A stretch of DNA of 64,000 nt from JBFAPK01 sp040676675. GTDB lineage: Bacteria; Actinomycetota; Actinomycetes; Mycobacteriales; Micromonosporaceae. The translations under genes were made by a program, and so were the position numbers. Below are positions 14,838 through 22,695 of the stretch, piece after piece. The notes under the pieces are model-generated. The model saw only the letters and a program-made list of their open reading frames with translations. It was not told the origin of the DNA and made no database searches. Numbering within the stretch: the first letter of the stretch is position 1; every line of letters begins with the position of its first letter. The stretch spans positions 17,375-81,374 of the forward strand of contig NZ_JBFAPK010000040.1 in the NCBI RefSeq assembly GCF_040676675.1, written 5' to 3'.

Positions 14838-16271
14838 ATGACCACTCCCGCCGGTGACGGCCAGCTCTACATCCAGGGGAAGTTCCGGCCGGCGGCCGGC
14901 GGGCGTACCGGCCCGGTGTGGGAGAAGGCGACCGGTGCGCGGATCGGCACCTACGCGCGGGGCGACGCGACGGACGCGGACGCGGCGGTCGCCGCGGCCC
15001 GCGAGGCGCAGCCGGGCTGGGCCGCCCTGGCGGCGCCGGAGCGGGGCGCCTACCTGCGCCGGTTCGCGGACTACCTGCGGGAGCACCACGAGGAACTCGT
15101 GCTGCTGAGCATGCGCGAGACCGGTGGCGTACGCGCCAAGGCCGAGGACGAGGTCGGTACGAGCATCCGCCAGCTCGACATCTCGGCGGTACAGGCCACC
15201 GAGAACGCGGGCGACCTGCTGCCCCCGTACAAGGCGGGCAAGCTCTCCATGTCCCGGGCGGTACCGCTCGGCGTGCTCGGCATCATCACGCCCTGGAACT
15301 ACCCGATGAACCTGGCGATGCGGGCGGTCGCGCCCGGGCTGGCGTTCGGCAACACGGTGGTGCTCAAGCCGGCCGAGCTGACGCCGGTCATCGGTGGTCA
15401 GGTGCTCGCGCGGGCCGCCGAGGCCGCCGGCCTGCCGCCGGGTGTCCTCAACGTGGTCACCGGCGACGGGCCGGACGCCGGTTGGGCCCTGGCCGAGCAC
15501 CGCGGGGTGGACCTGCTCGACTTCACCGGCTCGCGCCAGGTGGGGCTCGCCATCGCCGCGTCGGCCGCCGCCGATCTGCGCCCGATCCGGCTCGAACTGG
15601 GCGGCTCGAACGCCTTCGTGGTGCTCGACGACGCCGACGTCGACCTCGCCGCCTCGGCCGCGATGATCGCCTCGTACGAGTTCCAGGGGCAGACCTGCAT
15701 CAGCTCCAGCCGGCACATCGTGCTGCGCGAGGTGGCCGACCGGTACGTCGACGCGGTCACCCGGCGCGCCGCGGCCCTGACCGTCGGAGACCCGCTGACC
15801 CCCGGCGTGGACCTCGGCCCGCTGATCAGCGAGGCGCAGCGGGACCGGGTGCACCAGCAGATCGTGCAGCCCTCGGTGGCCCTCGGCGCCCGGGTCGCCA
15901 CCGGGGCCACGTACGAGGGGCTCTTCTACCGCCCGACGGTGCTCACCGACGTCACGCCGGAGATGCCGGCCTTCGCCGAGGAGATCTTCGGCCCGGTCAT
16001 CCCGATCACGGTGGTCGACTCCGAGCGCGAGGCGATCGAGCTGGTCAACGGCTACCCGATGCTGATGAACTCGGTCTTCACCGCCGACCTGGTCCGGGGC
16101 ATGACCGTGGCGGAGCGGTTGCAGGCCGGCGAGGTGCACGTCAACGACGCCCACGCGCGGCACGGCGCGGAGAACCAGATGCCGGGCTTCACCCGGCGGC
16201 AGTGGATCGGCGTGCAGCGTACCCCGCTGACCCTGCCGGCCTGGACCGCCGACCCGGACGGCCGGCGATGA
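14838..16271 (+). CDS. NAD(P)-dependent aldehyde dehydrogenase
   Basis: A 477-residue ALDH-superfamily enzyme that oxidises an aldehyde to the acid. Visible are the catalytic-site stretch GIITPWNYPMNLAMR with the active-site Asn, the cofactor segment NVVTGDG, the Glu-containing LELGGSNAF, the catalytic Cys in FQGQTCISSSRH and EIFGPVIPI near the C-terminus. ATG 14838 follows GGAG by 6 nt; an ATG at 14823 is a weaker alternative. It is the first gene of a tightly coupled operon with a ThuA-like and a 2-hydroxyacid dehydrogenase-like gene, under the ROK-type operator. That suggests oxidation of a sugar-derived aldehyde. Confidence 0.93.
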   Translation: MTTPAGDGQLYIQGKFRPAAGGRTGPVWEKATGARIGTYARGDATDADAAVAAAREAQPGWAALAAPERGAYLRRFADYLREHHEELVLLSMRETGGVRAKAEDEVGTSIRQLDISAVQATENAGDLLPPYKAGKLSMSRAVPLGVLGIITPWNYPMNLAMRAVAPGLAFGNTVVLKPAELTPVIGGQVLARAAEAAGLPPGVLNVVTGDGPDAGWALAEHRGVDLLDFTGSRQVGLAIAASAAADLRPIRLELGGSNAFVVLDDADVDLAASAAMIASYEFQGQTCISSSRHIVLREVADRYVDAVTRRAAALTVGDPLTPGVDLGPLISEAQRDRVHQQIVQPSVALGARVATGATYEGLFYRPTVLTDVTPEMPAFAEEIFGPVIPITVVDSEREAIELVNGYPMLMNSVFTADLVRGMTVAERLQAGEVHVNDAHARHGAENQMPGFTRRQWIGVQRTPLTLPAWTADPDGRR

Positions 16272-17029
16272 GCCGGGCGACGGGCGACCCCGCTCAGGGC
16301 GCCGGCCCGGCCGGTCGGGACGGCGGGCTCGCCACGCCCGGCCCCGACGGGCCGGGGCGCCGCGCGCTGGTCGTGCGGGGCGGCTGGGAGGGGCACGCCC
16401 CGGTGGAGACCACCGAACTCTTCCGCCCGGACCTGGTGGACGCCGGCTTCGAGGTGACCGTTGCCGAGGACCTGGACGTCTACCTCGACCAGGACCTGCT
16501 CGCCCGTACCGACCTGGTCGTGCAGTGCTGGACGCAGGGGACGCTCACCGCCGAGCAGAGCGCCGGGCTGGTCGCCGCGGTACACGCCGGGACCGGCTTC
16601 GCCGGCTGGCACGGCGGGGTGCTCGCGACGTTTCCCACCAGCCCGGACTACCTGCGGATGGTCGGCGGGACCTTCCTGTTCCACCCGGAGGAGTTCGTCG
16701 AGTACGAGGTGGTCGTCGAACCCGACGGCGCGGACCATCAGATCATGAGTGGGATCGGCGACTTCACCATCGCCACCGAGCAGTACTGGATGCTGACCGA
16801 CGCGCACAACCAGGTGCTGGCCAGCACGGTCTTCGCGCCGGCCGACGGCGGGCACGGGGGGCCACCGGTACCGATGCCCGTGGTCTGGACCCGTACCTGG
16901 GGCGCCGGCCGGGTCTTCGTCTCGGCGCTCGGGCACCGGCTCGCGGACCTGCGCCAGCCCGCCGTCCGGACGCTGACCCGAAGGGGACTGGTGTGGGCGA
17001 GCCGCGCCACGGACCCGACGACTCGGTGA
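16268..17029 (+). CDS. ThuA-like domain protein
   Basis: A 253-residue protein with a class I glutamine-amidotransferase-like ThuA fold. After a Gly/Pro-rich N-terminal ~30 residues the core starts RRALVVRGGWEGHAPVETT and contains the hallmark GFAGWHGGVLATF, then FLFHPEEFVEYEV, DGADHQIMSGI and TRTWGAGRVFVSALGH. ThuA proteins are found in trehalose and other sugar-utilisation loci and are associated with keto-sugar chemistry. The start overlaps the ALDH stop (ATGA 16268-16271), so co-translation is expected. Confidence 0.9.
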   Translation: MSRATGDPAQGAGPAGRDGGLATPGPDGPGRRALVVRGGWEGHAPVETTELFRPDLVDAGFEVTVAEDLDVYLDQDLLARTDLVVQCWTQGTLTAEQSAGLVAAVHAGTGFAGWHGGVLATFPTSPDYLRMVGGTFLFHPEEFVEYEVVVEPDGADHQIMSGIGDFTIATEQYWMLTDAHNQVLASTVFAPADGGHGGPPVPMPVVWTRTWGAGRVFVSALGHRLADLRQPAVRTLTRRGLVWASRATDPTTR

Positions 17030-18069
17030 CGGCCGACGTACCGCCGGAGGCCCGGCGGCCGGCGGTACGGCCCCGGGTGGAGCTGGCCATGTCGCCCGAG
17101 CTGCCGGCGAAGCTCTTCCCGCCCCCGGTCGCGCGGCGGCTGCGGGCCGTGGCCGACGTGGACCTCGCCGCGCCGCTGACGGAGTTCACCTCGGCCGACG
17201 CGCGGGCGCGCCTGGGTCGGGCCCGGGTGCTGCTGACCGGCTGGGGCAGCCCCGTCATCGACGAGCGGACGCTGTCGCACGCGCCCCGGCTGGGCGCGGT
17301 GGTGCACGCGGCCGGGACGGTGAAGGGGCACGTCACGCCGGCGATCTTCGCCCGGGGCGTGCGGGTCAGCTCGGCGGCGGCGGCCAACGCGCTGCCGGTC
17401 GCCGAGTACACGCTGGCGATGGTGCTGCTGGCGAACAAGGCGGTACCCGCGCTCGCCCGGGCGTACCGCGAGCGGCGGGACCGGATCGACCTGATCGGCG
17501 AGTACCCGGACGTGGGCAACTACGCCAAGACAGTCGGTGTGGTCGGCGCCTCCCGGGTCGGCCGGCGGGTGCTGGAGCTGCTCGCCCCGTTCGACCTGGA
17601 GGTGCTGGTCAGCGACCCGTACCTGGGCGCCGACGAGGCGGCGGCGCTGGGCGCGCGACCGGTCGGACTGGACGAACTCTTCGCCCGCAGCGACGTGGTG
17701 TCGCTGCACGCGCCCGCGGTCGAGGCGACCCGGGGCATGGTCGACGCGGCGCGGCTGGCGGCGATGCGTACCGGCGCCACGCTGATAAACACGGCCCGGG
17801 GTTCGCTGGTCGACCAGGACGCGCTCCTGGCCGAGCTGCGCGGCGGGCGGATCTCGGCGGTGCTCGACGTGACCGAGCCCGAAATCATGGCGCCCGACTC
17901 GGAGCTGTGGCGGCTGCCGAACGTGGTGCTCACGCCGCACGTCGCGGGCGCGCTCGGTACCGAACTGGTGCGGCTCGGCGCGCACGCCGTGGACGAGACG
18001 CTGCGCTTCCTCGCGGGGGAGCCGCTGCGGCACGAGGTACGACCGGAGCAGCTGGCGAGCATCGCCTGA
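17026..18069 (+). CDS. D-isomer-specific 2-hydroxyacid dehydrogenase
   Basis: A 347-residue NAD-dependent dehydrogenase of the phosphoglycerate-dehydrogenase type. The cofactor domain reads TVGVVGASRVGRRVLELL (~165-182). The catalytic Arg is in NTARGSLVDQDAL, the Glu in DVTEPE and the His in LTPHVAGALG. GTG 17026 overlaps the ThuA stop (GTGA); GTG 16993 in frame is possible. It completes the three-gene operon and likely reduces or oxidises an alpha-keto/hydroxy acid derived from the imported sugar. Confidence 0.92.
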   Translation: MTADVPPEARRPAVRPRVELAMSPELPAKLFPPPVARRLRAVADVDLAAPLTEFTSADARARLGRARVLLTGWGSPVIDERTLSHAPRLGAVVHAAGTVKGHVTPAIFARGVRVSSAAAANALPVAEYTLAMVLLANKAVPALARAYRERRDRIDLIGEYPDVGNYAKTVGVVGASRVGRRVLELLAPFDLEVLVSDPYLGADEAAALGARPVGLDELFARSDVVSLHAPAVEATRGMVDAARLAAMRTGATLINTARGSLVDQDALLAELRGGRISAVLDVTEPEIMAPDSELWRLPNVVLTPHVAGALGTELVRLGAHAVDETLRFLAGEPLRHEVRPEQLASIA

Positions 18070-18180
18070 CGCGGGTGGCGCGACGGGCGCGGCTGGCGGG
18101 CATCGCCCGGACCCGGTGACCCTACCGGTTGGTTCCTGGCCGGCGATCCCGATCAGGCCGGGTGTACCCGGTGGTCGCCG

Positions 18181-18290
18181 CGCTGCCCGGGGTCACCGGC
18201 GCTGGGTGGCCAGGTGGCGGCGGGCCTCGCGCATGCGCTGCCCGGGGTCATCGGCGGTGGGCGGCCGGGTGGCGGCGGGCCTCGCGCATG
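18181..18290 (+). repeat. 55-nt tandem duplication at the 3' end of the leucine-dehydrogenase-like gene
   Basis: Units 18181-18235 and 18236-18290 differ at only four positions. The second unit contains the last codons and stop (18248-18250) of the minus-strand gene. The first is a copy lying beyond the stop, so the gene's 3' end has been duplicated outward. Confidence 0.9.
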
Positions 18291-19333
18291 CGCTGCTCGG
18301 CGCGGTACCGGGCCGCGGTCGCGGGCGTCGAGTTCGCGGCGCGGGCGGTGTGCAGGATGCCGGCGAGGGTGTCGCCGATGCCGCCCACCCGGACGGTGGC
18401 CCGCTCGGAGGTCTCGTGGTGCAGTTCCACGGCGGTGGCGTGGATGATGCCGCCGGCGCTGACCACGATGTCGGGCGCCCAGAGGATGCCGCGCTCGTGC
18501 AGCAGGTCGGCGGTGGCGGGAGCGTCGAGTTGGTTGTTGGCCGGTCCGGCGATCGCGGCGCAGCGCAGCGTCGGCACCGAGCGTGGGGTCAGCACGCCGC
18601 CGAGCGCGGCGGGGACCAGGACGTCCACCTCGGCTGTCAGGCAGTCCCGGGGATCGGTCCAGGTGGCGCCGTGCCGGTCGGCGAGCGCCCGCTTGCCCTC
18701 GTCGACGTCGCTGACCACCAGCGTGGCACCGGCGTCGGCGAGCAGGCGGAGCACGTGACCGCCGACGCGGCCGAGCCCGAGCACCGCGAAGCTGCGCGGG
18801 GAGAGGTCGGCCGAGCCGAACCGTTCGGCGCAGAGCGCGGTCAGGGCGGCCAGCACACCCACGGCGGTGTGTTCCGAGGAGTCGCCGCTGCCCCCGGCGC
18901 GTACCGGCCGGCAGAACGCGTACGGGGTCCGCTCGGCGATCGTGGCCATGTCGTCGGGGCCGGTACCCACGTCGGGGCCGGTGGCGTAGGCGCCGTCCAG
19001 GCTGGCGATCGCGTCACCCACGTCGTGCAGCACGCTCTGACGCATGACGGCGTCGAGCACCCGGCCCGGTGGCAGTGCGACCACGGTCTTGCCGCCGCCG
19101 TTGGGCAGTCCGGCCAGTGCGCACTTGTCGGACATCGCGCCGGACAGCCGCAGGGCGTCGGTGAGGCCGTCGCGCCAGTCCGGGTAGTGGGCCAGCCGGC
19201 AGCCGCCGATGGCCTGACCGAGCGCGGTGGAGTGCACCGCGACGACGATCGGCAACCCGGACCGGGCGCCCCGCTGCACGACGACCCGTTCGTGGGTCAG
19301 CTCGCGGGCGGCGTCGACGGCGGCTGAGAGCAT
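18248..19333 (-). CDS. Glu/Leu/Phe/Val dehydrogenase family protein (leucine dehydrogenase-like)
   Basis: A 361-residue NAD-dependent amino-acid dehydrogenase that deaminates branched-chain or aromatic amino acids to 2-oxo acids. The substrate/catalytic region has MSDKCALAGLPNGGGKTVVA with the two conserved Lys and GPDVGTGPDDM with the conserved Asp. The Rossmann domain shows SFAVLGLGRVGGHVLRLL. Length and order fit leucine/phenylalanine dehydrogenases. AGGAG lies about 7 nt before ATG 19333. It is divergent from an Lrp/AsnC regulator, the usual partner of such enzymes. The C-terminal REARRHPAAHRR lies inside a duplicated 55-nt unit. Confidence 0.92.
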   Translation of the reverse strand: MLSAAVDAARELTHERVVVQRGARSGLPIVVAVHSTALGQAIGGCRLAHYPDWRDGLTDALRLSGAMSDKCALAGLPNGGGKTVVALPPGRVLDAVMRQSVLHDVGDAIASLDGAYATGPDVGTGPDDMATIAERTPYAFCRPVRAGGSGDSSEHTAVGVLAALTALCAERFGSADLSPRSFAVLGLGRVGGHVLRLLADAGATLVVSDVDEGKRALADRHGATWTDPRDCLTAEVDVLVPAALGGVLTPRSVPTLRCAAIAGPANNQLDAPATADLLHERGILWAPDIVVSAGGIIHATAVELHHETSERATVRVGGIGDTLAGILHTARAANSTPATAARYRAEQRMREARRHPAAHRR

Positions 19334-19404
19334 GCTGACTCCTGTCGTTCGACCGGCTGGAACGGCTCGACGGTAGTCAGACGGAGGGCCCAGGCTCGTC
19401 GTGG

Positions 19405-19434
19405 CCGAACGATGTTCGGACGGTCCGGCATAAT
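19405..19434 (+). promoter_or_regulatory. Lrp-type operator and leaderless promoter
   Basis: CCGAAC (19405-19410), GAT, GTTCGG (19414-19419) is a perfect 6-bp inverted repeat in the divergent region. CATAAT (19429-19434) follows and ends 7 nt before GTG 19442. It is a likely site where the Lrp protein controls itself and the dehydrogenase. Confidence 0.55.
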
Positions 19435-19441
19435 CCCGGCC

Positions 19442-19900
19442 GTGGACGAACTTGATTCGGCGATCGTCGAGCACCTGCAGACACATGCGCGGCAGACGAA
19501 CCGCGAACTGGCCCAGGCGGTCGGCGTCGCGCCGTCGACCTGCCTGGAGCGCGTACGGGCGTTGCGGGAGCGCGGTGTGATCACCGGCTACCACGCCGAG
19601 ATCAGCCTCGCCGCGCTCAACCGTGGCGTCCAGGCTCTGCTGCACGTGCAGGTCCGACCGCTCAGCCGTACGGTGATCGAGGGCTTCAAGGCGTACGCGA
19701 TGGGACTGCCCGAGGTGCTGTCGGTGTTCGTCGTGGCCGGCGGTGACGACTTCCTCGTGCACGTCGCCGTGCCCAGCGTGGACAGCCTGCACGCGTTCCT
19801 CATGGACAAGTTCAGCGGACGCCGCGAGATCGTGGGGTTCCGCAGCTCCGTGATCTACCAACACGCCCGCAAGCGGGTCATCGAACCGCTCGACCCGTAA
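19442..19900 (+). CDS. Lrp/AsnC-family transcriptional regulator
   Basis: A 152-residue regulator with an N-terminal winged helix (LDSAIVEHLQTHARQTNREL, then VGVAPSTCLERVRALRERGV, ~3-50) and a C-terminal RAM effector-binding domain (LLHVQVRPLSRTVIEGFKAY, VFVVAGGDDFLVHVAV). Proteins of this type bind amino acids as octamers. It is divergent from the leucine-dehydrogenase-like gene with a 6-bp inverted repeat between them, so branched-chain amino acids probably control the enzyme. GTG 19442 fits the leaderless CATAAT promoter. Confidence 0.93.
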   Translation: MDELDSAIVEHLQTHARQTNRELAQAVGVAPSTCLERVRALRERGVITGYHAEISLAALNRGVQALLHVQVRPLSRTVIEGFKAYAMGLPEVLSVFVVAGGDDFLVHVAVPSVDSLHAFLMDKFSGRREIVGFRSSVIYQHARKRVIEPLDP

Positions 19901-19978
19901 CGCGGGGGAACGCGGACCAGGACCCGGCCCCGAAGGAGCCGGCCCCGCGGGAGGCGGCGGCTCGGCCCGGCGCCGGTC

Positions 19979-20000
19979 GGCTGAGTCGGTCGGCTCAGCC
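19979..20000 (+). terminator. Stem-loop after the lrp-like gene
   Basis: GGCTGAG (19979-19985) pairs with CTCAGCC (19994-20000) around an 8-nt loop. It lies ~80 bp after the Lrp stop and just before the importer promoter, a likely terminator. Confidence 0.5.
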
Positions 20001-20025
20001 GGTCGGTTCATCTTTTACGGAGTGG

Positions 20026-20061
20026 TTGACCACACGTTTCCCACGACTTACCTTAAGTCGT
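20026..20061 (+). promoter_or_regulatory. Promoter with perfect ROK-type operator upstream of the sugar importer
   Basis: TTGACC (20026-20031), a 17-bp spacer and TACCTT (20049-20054) form the promoter. ACGACTTA (20043-20050), CCT, TAAGTCGT (20054-20061) is a perfect 8-bp inverted repeat centred on the -10 box. Spacing and sequence are the same as at 14747-14782. Confidence 0.8.
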
Positions 20062-20180
20062 AGGAGAAGCCCTGACCCCGGCTTTCGCGGTGAGTGCACC
20101 CGGCGTCCCCGCGTCGCACGGTCGAGAGCCGGGGCCGTGGCCAGGACGGGCTCGTCGACAGAACCGAGTGAGGAACCGAT

Positions 20181-21491
20181 ATGAGGAAGACCTCCGCCAA
20201 GGTCGCCAGCCTGCTCCTGGCTGGCCTCCTGTTCGCCGCCGGGTGCTCCAGTCAGAAGGACCCGTCCAAGACCGCCGAGGAGAAGCCGGCCGGCGGCAAG
20301 GTCGAGCTGTCGTTCTGGGACTGGGATCCCAACATGGACAAGGTCGTGGCGCTCTGGAACGAGGCCCACCCGGACATCCATGTCACGCTCACCAACCCGG
20401 CCGGCGGTGACCAACTGGTCAGCAAGATGATCACGGCCCACCAGGCGAAGAACGGACCCGACATCGCCAAGGTCGAGTACCAGTCGCTGCCCGCCCTGGT
20501 CTCCAACGGGGTCGTCCGGGACATCACCGGGGAAACCAAGTCGGCGGTGGCGGACTTCGACGACACCACGCTGAAGCTGACCAAGTTCGAGGGCAAGGTG
20601 TACGGCGTCCCGCAGGACTTCGCGCCGCTGATGCTCTTCTACCGGGTCGACCTGTTCCAGAAGTACGGTCTCGCCGTGCCGACGACCTGGGAGCAGTACG
20701 CCCAGGAGGCGGCGACGCTGCACCAGAAGGCGCCGAACGTGGCAATGACCAACTTCGACGCGGCCGACCCGGGCTGGTTCACGGGCCTGGTGCAGCAGGC
20801 CGGGGCGGACTGGTGGAGCGCGCAGGGCACCACCTGGAAGGTCGACATCAACGGGGCCGCGTCGAAGAAGGTGGCCGAGTACTGGGAGGGCCTGGTCAAG
20901 CGGGGCGAGGTGCTGAAGAACCCGTCGTTCTCGCCGCAGTGGAACAAGCAGATGAACGACGGCAGCCTTGCCACCTGGATCTCCGGGGCCTGGGCGCCCG
21001 CCCAGCTCGGCGGGATCGCCCCGGGCACCAAGGGCAAGTGGGCCGTGGCGCCGCTGCCGGCCTGGACCGCCGGTGACAAGACCACCGGAATCTGGGGCGG
21101 CTCCGCCACGACCGTCACCTCGGACTCGAAGCACCCGGCCGAGGCGGCCCAGTTCGCCACCTGGCTCAACACCGACCAGGCGGCGGTCTCCGCGCAGGTC
21201 GAGCAGATCAACATCTACCCGGCCGCCACCTCCGGGCGTTCCCTGCCGATCCTGCAGAAGGCGCCCGCGTTCTTCCCGAACCAGCCCGATTTCAACGCCA
21301 TCGTCAAGGACGTCGCCCCCTCGGCCCGCAGCTTCCCGATCTGGGGTCCGAACGTGACGGTCACCTTCCGCAGCTACACCGACTCCTTCAGCCAGGCGCT
21401 GCAGTCCGGCGGCAGCTTCGACGCGGCGCTCGACACGATGCAGCAGGCCACGGTGGCCGACATGAAGAAGCTGGGCTTCACCCTCGGCTAG
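20181..21491 (+). CDS. Carbohydrate ABC transporter substrate-binding lipoprotein
   Basis: A 436-residue extracellular solute-binding protein (family 1, sugar type). The signal peptide MRKTSAKVASLLLAGLLFAA ends in the lipobox LFAAGC, with lipidated Cys at residue ~22. The mature protein has VELSFWDWDPNMDKVVALWN, the repeated ligand-site pattern of CUT1 binding proteins, and APLMLFYRVDLFQKYGL, PTTWEQYAQEA and a WGGSA loop near the hinge. GAGGA lies 7 nt upstream of ATG 20181. It is the first gene of the importer operon under the ROK-type operator and feeds the two permeases downstream. No ATPase gene is nearby, so a shared MsiK-type ATPase is presumably used. Confidence 0.95.
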   Translation: MRKTSAKVASLLLAGLLFAAGCSSQKDPSKTAEEKPAGGKVELSFWDWDPNMDKVVALWNEAHPDIHVTLTNPAGGDQLVSKMITAHQAKNGPDIAKVEYQSLPALVSNGVVRDITGETKSAVADFDDTTLKLTKFEGKVYGVPQDFAPLMLFYRVDLFQKYGLAVPTTWEQYAQEAATLHQKAPNVAMTNFDAADPGWFTGLVQQAGADWWSAQGTTWKVDINGAASKKVAEYWEGLVKRGEVLKNPSFSPQWNKQMNDGSLATWISGAWAPAQLGGIAPGTKGKWAVAPLPAWTAGDKTTGIWGGSATTVTSDSKHPAEAAQFATWLNTDQAAVSAQVEQINIYPAATSGRSLPILQKAPAFFPNQPDFNAIVKDVAPSARSFPIWGPNVTVTFRSYTDSFSQALQSGGSFDAALDTMQQATVADMKKLGFTLG

Positions 21492-21501
21492 GTCCTCCCC
21501 G

Positions 21502-21526
21502 GGGCCCGGACCACCGGTCCGGGCCC
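21502..21526 (+). terminator. Strong intercistronic hairpin between binding protein and permease genes
   Basis: A perfect 11-bp GC-only-rich inverted repeat (21502-21512 with 21516-21526) around a 3-nt loop. It lies 10 nt after the stop of the binding-protein gene. It could act as a partial terminator or 3' stabiliser that makes more binding protein than permease. Confidence 0.7.
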
Positions 21527-21645
21527 GCCCGGCCGCCCCTCGCCGACCCGGGACCCGCCGGTCCGGGGCTCGCGCGAGACGGGACCCGCCCGGCCGGTCC
21601 GGCACGAGACCGAGCCCTCCGACCACGACGCATGGAAGTGGGAGC

Positions 21646-22695
21646 ATGACGACGACCGATCCGAGCCCCACACCCGCCCCGGCGGGCACCGCCGGTCGGG
21701 CGGGCACGAACGGTGACGCCGCCCCGGACACCGATCCCGCCGGCCGCGCCCCGACCGCCGGCGCCACCCCGCCCGGGTCCGCCCCCGCCCGCTCCGCCCG
21801 TCGCGGGCGACCGCGCGGCGGGCAGCGGCGCAGCGGGCTGCCGTACCTGCTGGTGCTGCCCGCGACGCTGCTGTTCGTGCTCTTCGTGCTGGCGCCGGGG
21901 CTCTACGCGGTGCTGCTGAGCTTCCAGAGTCGCAAGGTCACCGGAGGGCTGCTGGGGGCCGGCTCCAAGGTGGTCTTCGTCGGCCTGGACAACTACCGCA
22001 ACGCGCTGGCCGACTCCGAACTCTGGGCGAGCCTGCTGCGCATGCTCGCGGTCGGGGCGATCACGATCCCGGGCACGGTCGGGCTGGCGCTGCTCTTCGC
22101 GCTGCTGCTGGACACCGCGCGGGCCCGGCTCACGAGGATCACCCGGCTGGCCATCTTCCTGCCGTACGCGGTGCCCGGCGTGATCGCCACGCTGCTCTGG
22201 GGCTTCATGTACCTGCCGGCCACCAGCCCGATCGGCGGCGACCACGTCAACTTCTTCGGCTCCGTGAGCGTCTTCTTCTCGGTGGCCAACATCGCCATCT
22301 GGGGCGCGGTCGGCTTCAACATGATCGTCATCTACACCGCGCTGCGCGCGCTGCCGCCCGAGATCTACGAGGCCGCCCGGATGGACGGCAGCTCGGAGCT
22401 GCAGATCGCGCTGCGGATCAAGGTGCCGCTGGTGGTCCCGGCGATCACCATGTGCACCCTGTTCACGGTGCTCGCCTCGCTCCAGCTCTTCAACGAGCCG
22501 AACACCCTCAAACCCCTCTCCAACGCGATCTCCTCCACCTGGGTGCCGCTGATGAAGGTCTACACCGACGCGTTCGTCAACTCGGACATCTACCAGGCCG
22601 CCGCCACCTCGACGCTGATCGCGGTGGCGGCCCTGGTCGTCTCGTTCGTCGCCGCGCGGGTCGTCTCCGCCCGGGTCTCGCTGGAGGAGAAGTGA
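21646..22695 (+). CDS. Carbohydrate ABC transporter permease (MalF-like)
   Basis: A 349-residue membrane subunit. A ~60-residue Pro/Ala/Thr-rich cytosolic tail precedes six membrane helices (first: YLLVLPATLLFVLFVLAPGLY). The EAA loop that docks the ATPase reads YEAARMDGSSELQIALRIKV, followed by PLVVPAI. It forms the translocation pore with the second permease, whose start overlaps its stop (GTGA). The long polar N-terminus is common in actinobacterial members. Confidence 0.94.
   Translation: MTTTDPSPTPAPAGTAGRAGTNGDAAPDTDPAGRAPTAGATPPGSAPARSARRGRPRGGQRRSGLPYLLVLPATLLFVLFVLAPGLYAVLLSFQSRKVTGGLLGAGSKVVFVGLDNYRNALADSELWASLLRMLAVGAITIPGTVGLALLFALLLDTARARLTRITRLAIFLPYAVPGVIATLLWGFMYLPATSPIGGDHVNFFGSVSVFFSVANIAIWGAVGFNMIVIYTALRALPPEIYEAARMDGSSELQIALRIKVPLVVPAITMCTLFTVLASLQLFNEPNTLKPLSNAISSTWVPLMKVYTDAFVNSDIYQAAATSTLIAVAALVVSFVAARVVSARVSLEEK

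Noticed and set aside
18181..18290. Possible CRISPR or integrative-element repeat
   Set aside because: Only two copies without spacers, one of them within a coding end. It is better explained as a tandem duplication.
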